Below the pieces are notes generated by a model. The model saw only the letters and a list, made by a program, of their open reading frames with translations. It was not told the DNA's origin and ran no database searches. From Cydia pomonella (lineage: Eukaryota; Arthropoda; Insecta; Lepidoptera; Tortricidae), in NCBI RefSeq assembly GCF_033807575.1, contig NC_084715.1, forward strand, positions 10,961,349 through 11,025,348: DNA of 64,000 nucleotides. Reading direction: 5' to 3'. Positions within the stretch are counted from its first letter, which is position 1. Each line of letters starts with the position of its first letter. The position numbers were made by a program, and so were the translations under genes. Positions 58,741 to 64,000 of this stretch are shown here, in pieces.

Positions 58741-59202
58741 AGCTAATTTCGATGTATAATCTATGATTTCCGCAACGTCTTGAAGCTTCGAAAATAATTA
58801 ATTGCTCTGATTTTAACTGGGACAAGATTGTGAGAGTAATAAACCCGTGCTGCACATTTTTTCTTCGAATTATACTTACCTATATAATGCATATGACGCG
58901 CGTTTACAAGCACACCCTTGCCGTTGTATCCGGGCCGACCTACATTACATGCACGCGGTTGGCTAATATTTGGGGATCCTGTTTAATGTGCACTGATTTC
59001 CTCGACACCTATCCCGCTTGTGAAATCGTGACAGTTATTCGACATACAGCAAATAGTACTAGTAATTAATAACTAGTACATAATTTAGATTACTTATTTA
59101 TTATTAAATTTATAGTTTGGTTTACAGATTAAAACCGAGTTACTCGGTTTAAACTAAAGGAGAATATTTTTATTGGATAATAATAAAATGAAACACTATT
59201 TA

Positions 59203-59930
59203 AAATACAAATACAAAATACAAATGTTTTATTTCCGAAATAAAATAATAACATTATTACATTTATGCTGGCCCCCACACTAGGCATACATAGCCTGTCC
59301 TGTGGTGGTCATAATACGGTTTACAAGAATAAAAAAAAAATACTACAATTGAAAATAATAATAAACAATTATTTAGAGTAAACAATTGAAAAAGAAACGG
59401 CGAAGAATGGAATTTACAGAGGTACAGTTTACAGTGATGTCAAAAAAAGAAAAGAGCGAGAAACAAAAAGTTAACACAAACATAAATTATTTCAACAAAA
59501 AAAATCATCGTAAATTAAGATTTATAACATAATAACACGAAACGCGACGTGTGTAAGTATGTGTGTGTGGTTATTGTGAGTGAGTTTATTTAATATGGTA
59601 TCTTGATTAGATTTTCTGTGTCTACATATGAAAGCTGCATTAAGTTCTTTGATAACACTTTTATTGCCTCGAAAATGGAGTGTTCTTTAAATTCTTATAA
59701 CCTTGAGAAATGGCGTGCAAATGTAGTTTTAACAGCTGTAACAGGAATTTTAAAAATACGATTTTTAAGTAATGTGTTGTAATTGGATGAGCTAAGGACT
59801 TTTCTATGTACGTACAACGCCAACCTTATTAAGTAGAGCTTCCGAACGCTGAGCACCTGGGCATCATTGTATAGATCATTCAAAATTGAATGAAACATGC
59901 GAACAAAGAGACCTAAGCTAACGCTTTAAA
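59203..59930 (-). mobile_element. 5'-truncated LINE, minus strand
   Basis: A minus-strand frame at 59898-59695 encodes AQVLSVRKLYLIRLALYVHR, then YNTLLKNRIFKIPVTAVKTT and FARHFSRL, similar to the far C-terminus of Jockey/CR1-type LINE proteins. The 3' end is a run of CAAATACAAAATACAAATG-type units (plus strand, 59207 on). The coding match is weak and a frameshift follows. Confidence 0.45.
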
Positions 59931-61565
59931 CTTGAAGTACATTTAATTTGTATCTTTTTCCATCAAGACATCATAATTTAATTTTATGTTGCGCTATTAT
60001 ATACTTGGTACGTTTTGTCACACGGGCTAAAACAATGACATATTCCGGAATGACATCTATCAACAAGCCGCTGTAAATAATAAATATACGTACAATCAAA
60101 AGTTATCCATTCTTTATTAATTTCATTTGCAAATTACTTCGATTTACTCAATTCATACCAAGTATACTTTAACCGTCAGACTGAAGGGGTCATGTAACTC
60201 ATGTAATAACTGATATTTCTGTCACATCAGGTTTCTTTCTAACTCTTTCGGTGCCTAGTATTTTAAAATAAACTAAGTTCACTCGACACCCCTACCGCCA
60301 GGCCGCCACCCACCAGTTTAAAACAACTCCAGAACCGTGCGCTCACTACAGTTTATTCAGCCACTTTATCGTATCGCAGGCCATAATTCAAGCAGGTGTT
60401 GAGAGCTAACTTGTCCACGGGCGTGCGGTCGCTCACCAATTGGTTCTCGGTTTCCGATTGCCTCTTTCTTAGTTCAATTGGCTCTGTTCGAGTATAAGCG
60501 GACCTTTTCCTGTTACAAGAAATGTTCTGTTCCCCCGTGAATTGGATTTCCTTACTAAGGACTTGTGTTTTGTTCTTATAATAGACAGATTTGTTTCCTA
60601 ATAAGATTAAGGGAATGGGAATGATATCTCATAATCATACAATCTGTGGTCGGTTGCTTTTGTGCGAAACTTGTTTAGAGTTCATTATTAAGCTATTCGC
60701 TTGCGGGTAAATCTTTACAAGCGTTAAATAATGTTTAAAGTACGTTTGTTGCCAGCGAGCGAGCAGCCGTCTGCACCGGAGAAAGATAAAGACTTTTAAC
60801 GGTTCAAGTTTCAGCGGTCGTTATTTATGTTGTAAATTGCTGTAGACCGTTAGTGGCACGGGAAAATAAGAAAAACAAGCATGCGACGACGGCATGATAA
60901 AGTAGTCGAATACACTCCACCACTCCCCCGTCCTTCGAGCATTAATAATTAGTTAACTTCACGACATCGTCTTAAGATGTAGACGCATAGTTAACGTCTG
61001 GGGTGAGTTTTGGTGGAATTATTATAAAGTAATCTAAGTTAGTCGACCCGTAGAGATGAGGGGGTTGACAGGTGTTTAAATACACTCGCAAGTCCTCCCA
61101 CTTCGCTTCACTGATTCTCTGTTTTACATGGAGCGACGGTGTGTGTGCGGTGGCAAGGGCTTTCTGAGCTCTGCCAATTAATTGCTCGTTCCAACGCGGA
61201 GTGAATACTCACATTTTGCGCTCAGACTCGAGTCGAAGTACTTGTCAGCGGGTTTTCTACTTCTAGAGATCATTTTACCGGCTTGTTATCATAGCGTTTA
61301 ATGCTCGTTAAAGCTGAGTTGGGTTATAATTAGATTAAACTCGACAGTCGTAATAAAGTTAAAGTTATAGAGCATTCATGGCAGCTCTTATGGAATTTAC
61401 CATGTTTAACTAACTTACTAGCAAAATACAAGGGGCAGCTACAATTAACCACTTCAACTCGTTGCTTTTCAGTCCGCCATAATTATTTAACCATATCGAA
61501 ATTTCTTATTTTCATTACAGTTAAGAAAACTTTTTGATAACCTGTTGTAGTTGTATTTATATTTA

Positions 61566-61650
61566 TATGACTCAGGAACAAGTATCTGTGATAATCACAC
61601 AAATAAATGCCCTTACCGGGATTCGAACTGGGCCAGAGCGTTCATTCAGT
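61566..61650 (-). mobile_element. tRNA-derived SINE, minus strand, 5'-truncated
   Basis: The reverse complement reads CAGTTCGAATCCCGGTAAGG, then GCATTTATTTGTGTGATTAT and TGTTCCTGAGTCATATAAAT. Box B is intact and box A is missing. The family is shared with the SINE at 11549. Confidence 0.65.
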
Positions 61651-62866
61651 CATTTAAATTGTAATAAATCTGTAACTTCAGACAAAACATCCAGAAAACT
61701 AGACACAGAAGAAGAGTACCGGATCGTGTCGTATCGCAACGCAAAAATATCCCGCTGCCATCTTACTCAACTTATCATAAGTTAATGCTATCCTTTATAA
61801 GCACTAAGGTGTAATAAAAAATACGGAGCAGTCAGCACTACGATAAAAATATGTCGAAGCATTTTTATTTTTGTCTTATGTTTATCTTATTACAGTGCCG
61901 CTATTGAACCGAGCCCGATCACTTACGTTACGCCTCCGCGCGTTGTGTTATGGCACGCTTTCTTTTATATGCCCTCGTCTTAATTTACATAATCGTATGT
62001 TCTGTTCAGCCCAGACTCGCGACTGCGCTTCTCAGGCGACAGAATATTTTTTTGACAAATTATTATGTATTCAGAGATTTTATCTGTAAACAAATATCGA
62101 GGGATGATTATGAAATTCGGCTATGAATGGCAGCGTGGGAGCCTTGTTTTAAATTGAAAATTATCTGATCGAATAACTTTTTCATCAGACTACATTTATC
62201 CATTAGTCATACGAACATGTTAGTAAGCTTGTAATAGCGCTAAATCTAAAAACAACAGGTTTCTTGGTGGACCCTCGAATCAAAACTGACATTGACTCTT
62301 ACATTTAGTAGTTTTAAACACTTATCCCAACATTCGATTTTGCTTTAAAATTCGATTTGACTTATCTGCTCGCAAGCTGTCTGAGAATAATGTACTAGGA
62401 CAGATAATTATTTTATATGGACCCTAAAGTACTATCGCGCCCGGACCCTGATCGTTGTCGGATTACTCCCCTCTTTACGCCGGCGATATGCGTCTACCAC
62501 TTTGTTGTTTTATACGTTTTATACTAAGTATAAACGAAGTCTCGGAGCGACTTTATGCATCGCCTCATTGCTCTTCGCCGTTTCGCTTAGTTTCCCCTTT
62601 TATCCTTCATTCTCGGCTCATGTCGCTATATAAAATCCGGAAGGGATTAATATTATTTCGTGTGCATGCATAATATAATGCCAACGTAGCCATAGAATTT
62701 GATAGGCAGTCAAGTAATACTATCGTTTAATACAACTAATACTATATTATCTGGAATGCTAATCATATTTTAGCTTAACTCATTTTAAAACTATGGTAAT
62801 ATCCAGCAGAAAGCCTGATACTTGGAATGCAGGTGTTTTAAAGGTACCGAAAGAAATTATATGTTT

Positions 62867-62906
62867 TAAGGGTTCCGTGCCAAAAAGGTACAAAAGGAAC
62901 CCTTAT
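62867..62906. repeat. Short hairpin repeat (AAGGGTTCC / GGAACCCTT)
   Basis: AAGGGTTCCGTGCC and GGTACAAAAGGAACCCTT pair around a short loop. The ends resemble those of the repeat at 8628-9105 and the fragment at 3530. Confidence 0.5.
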
Positions 62907-64000
62907 TTTTTTGTCTTTCCACTTTGCCTCACTAGCAAAGCAAACATTGGAGGTATCTAATAAAAGAAAGAATTTCATTTTTCGACGAACAAGCCTTACG
63001 GGAACCGCTGTAATAACGCGTCGCCACACTCGCCTCCAACCCTCGGCAAACGCTCAGAAACAAACTACATTTTTATACGGAGAGCAAACAAAATGAGTTA
63101 GTGGTGCCATTGCGTCGCTTTTTCCTGTATTCCTTGCGAGCGAGCTGAAAATTCGCTTTAATGCCTTTGTTCTACAGCTCTTTCGAGCTTTCATGTTCCG
63201 CATATTTTTACCAGTAAGGTTTATTTTATGTTAAAAAGATTTTATACTCTCCTTCATGCAATCCGATTTACATTTTTATTGTAAAGTCGGTAGGTATTAT
63301 TATTTGGATATAAGTTATACTTAAAAGCTTAATTTAATAAATCATCGTTGATGTGTTTTGATAACTGGTAGTTACCTTCAAATAATATTAACATTAAATA
63401 CTCATTATACAGAGTTATGAACGCTTTTGACGAAGCACAATAGACAAATCAGTTTGCTTGTTAAAGGATGGTAATCACTTTGAATGTAAAATTAAATAAA
63501 ATAGGTGGAATCTCCCGGGCGAGTTTATTCATTACTTTCCGCCGCGAGCGCCGGGGGATGGGGGTGGCCCACCCTCACTTCGCTCAGTTTATGGATATAA
63601 CCTCGACAAAATACCCCTAAAATTGCACTGTTTTTATTACGTTCTCTTTATCTCTTTCGGTTTGTTGCTCCTTTTTTTACGACGTTATTATTTTATTAAC
63701 GAACTCGATATAATAGCCATCCTTTTCTTGACGCTTACAATTCTTACATTTCGCGTTACACGTTTTGTTATAATAATCTTCAACAATTAAATGGCATTTG
63801 ATGGCATAGTGAAGGGGCTGACATGCCCGAAGGCCTGATAAAATATGACGGCGGGAAAATAAAATATATGTTCAGCTTTGCGGTAACCGCAGTGGCGGCG
63901 GCGCTCGCGCACGCATTAACTCGTAATTAATTACTCGGGATTGTTATGATGCGGCGGCCCATTGTTTGTTTATGTACTATAAATTGTTTTTATCCGGCGC

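Larger units (their letters stand above)
2066..64000 (+). other. tay (AUTS2): AUTS2/tay family gene, 5' part (gene span within the window)
   Basis: Five phase-0 coding exons on the plus strand give 182 codons of one protein whose ordered blocks match the N-terminal part of AUTS2: a basic region, then EEDIIDGFA, then SRDRLSD, then GYICDSEGDDDK. Vertebrate AUTS2 reads EEDIIDGFA, SRERLSD and GYFCDSDSDQEEK in the same order. AUTS2 is known as a nuclear component of noncanonical PRC1 that recruits p300 and CK2, with a further reported cytoplasmic role in actin regulation; the Drosophila relative is tay bridge. Introns are about 27.0, 13.5, 1.3 and 0.8 kb. No stop codon or AUTS2 core domain exon is seen before the window ends, so the gene is incomplete here. 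The right-hand limit given is the window edge, not a gene end. Confidence 0.82.
45230..64000 (+). other. Probable start of intron 5 (GC donor), running past the window edge
   Basis: It opens with gcaagt. No convincing next exon was found. Repeats are listed separately. In 45230-47640, 47750-49980, 50530-52280, 52415-54225, 55320-57640, 59935-61560 and 61655-64000 I see no gene or named repeat. GC-richer patches (for example 46740-46920, 57180-57310, 60750-60790 and 63525-63600) may be regulatory. Confidence 0.55.

Noticed and set aside
63178..63213. 36-base candidate exon (LFRAFMFRIFLP) with acceptor and gtaagg donor
   Set aside because: The peptide is hydrophobic and unlike any part of AUTS2; splice-like signals of this quality occur by chance in 20 kb.
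1..64000. An undescribed multi-gene defence or metabolic system
   Set aside because: Apart from one host gene and transposon proteins, no open frame of convincing length, clustering or similarity is present on either strand.

Overview
The window looks like a piece of a moth or butterfly (lepidopteran) nuclear genome. It is AT-rich, has long introns with GT-AG splice signals, and is crowded with mariner, LINE, SINE, MITE and Helitron-type repeats of kinds I associate with Lepidoptera. There is no bacterial, plasmid or viral gene organisation. I cannot name the species.

The only host gene I can support is the 5' part of a plus-strand gene of the AUTS2 family (tay/tay bridge in Drosophila; a nuclear cofactor of a noncanonical Polycomb repressive complex 1 in vertebrates). 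Five coding exons are visible: 2066-2305, 29298-29420, 42951-43070, 44348-44383 and 45203-45229. Each is a whole number of codons, every junction is phase 0, and the last two are microexons of 12 and 9 codons. Exons 1, 3, 4 and 5 match conserved blocks at the start of AUTS2 in the same order. The last donor is a GC donor (AAG|gcaagt). The rest of the gene must lie beyond base 64000, so 45230-64000 is probably part of a large intron. Two short upstream ORFs precede the start codon, and one overlaps it.

Layout. 1-2065 is upstream flank and 5' leader, with repeats at 290-740 and 800-1176. Intron 1 (2306-29297) holds most of the mobile DNA: pogo-like and PIF/Harbinger-like MITEs, a 5S-rRNA-containing repeat with a hAT-type MITE nested in it, an apparently intact DD37D (maT-type) mariner at 10013-11315, a decayed DD37E mariner at 15400-16697, palindromic MITEs, SINEs and truncated LINEs. 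Intron 2 (29421-42950) starts with a LINE 3' end about 26 bases after the splice donor. It continues with a foldback element that contains a reverse-transcriptase fragment, a degenerate foldback minisatellite (33.9-34.4 kb) and an internally deleted mariner (39998-40745). The segment after 45230 holds a Helitron-like element (54.2-55.1 kb), palindromic MITEs, a LINE, a SINE, and a diverged duplicated non-coding block (58.1 and 58.6 kb).

I found no multi-gene system, CRISPR array, operon or rRNA/tRNA gene cluster. The most interesting items are the AUTS2 microexon chain with its GC-AG intron, the overlapping upstream ORF, the intact mariner, the nested transposon histories, and two pairs of duplicated non-coding segments: one flanks exon 3, the other lies at 58 kb. 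Identifications rest on reading the sequence and on remembered family motifs. No alignment or database search was run.
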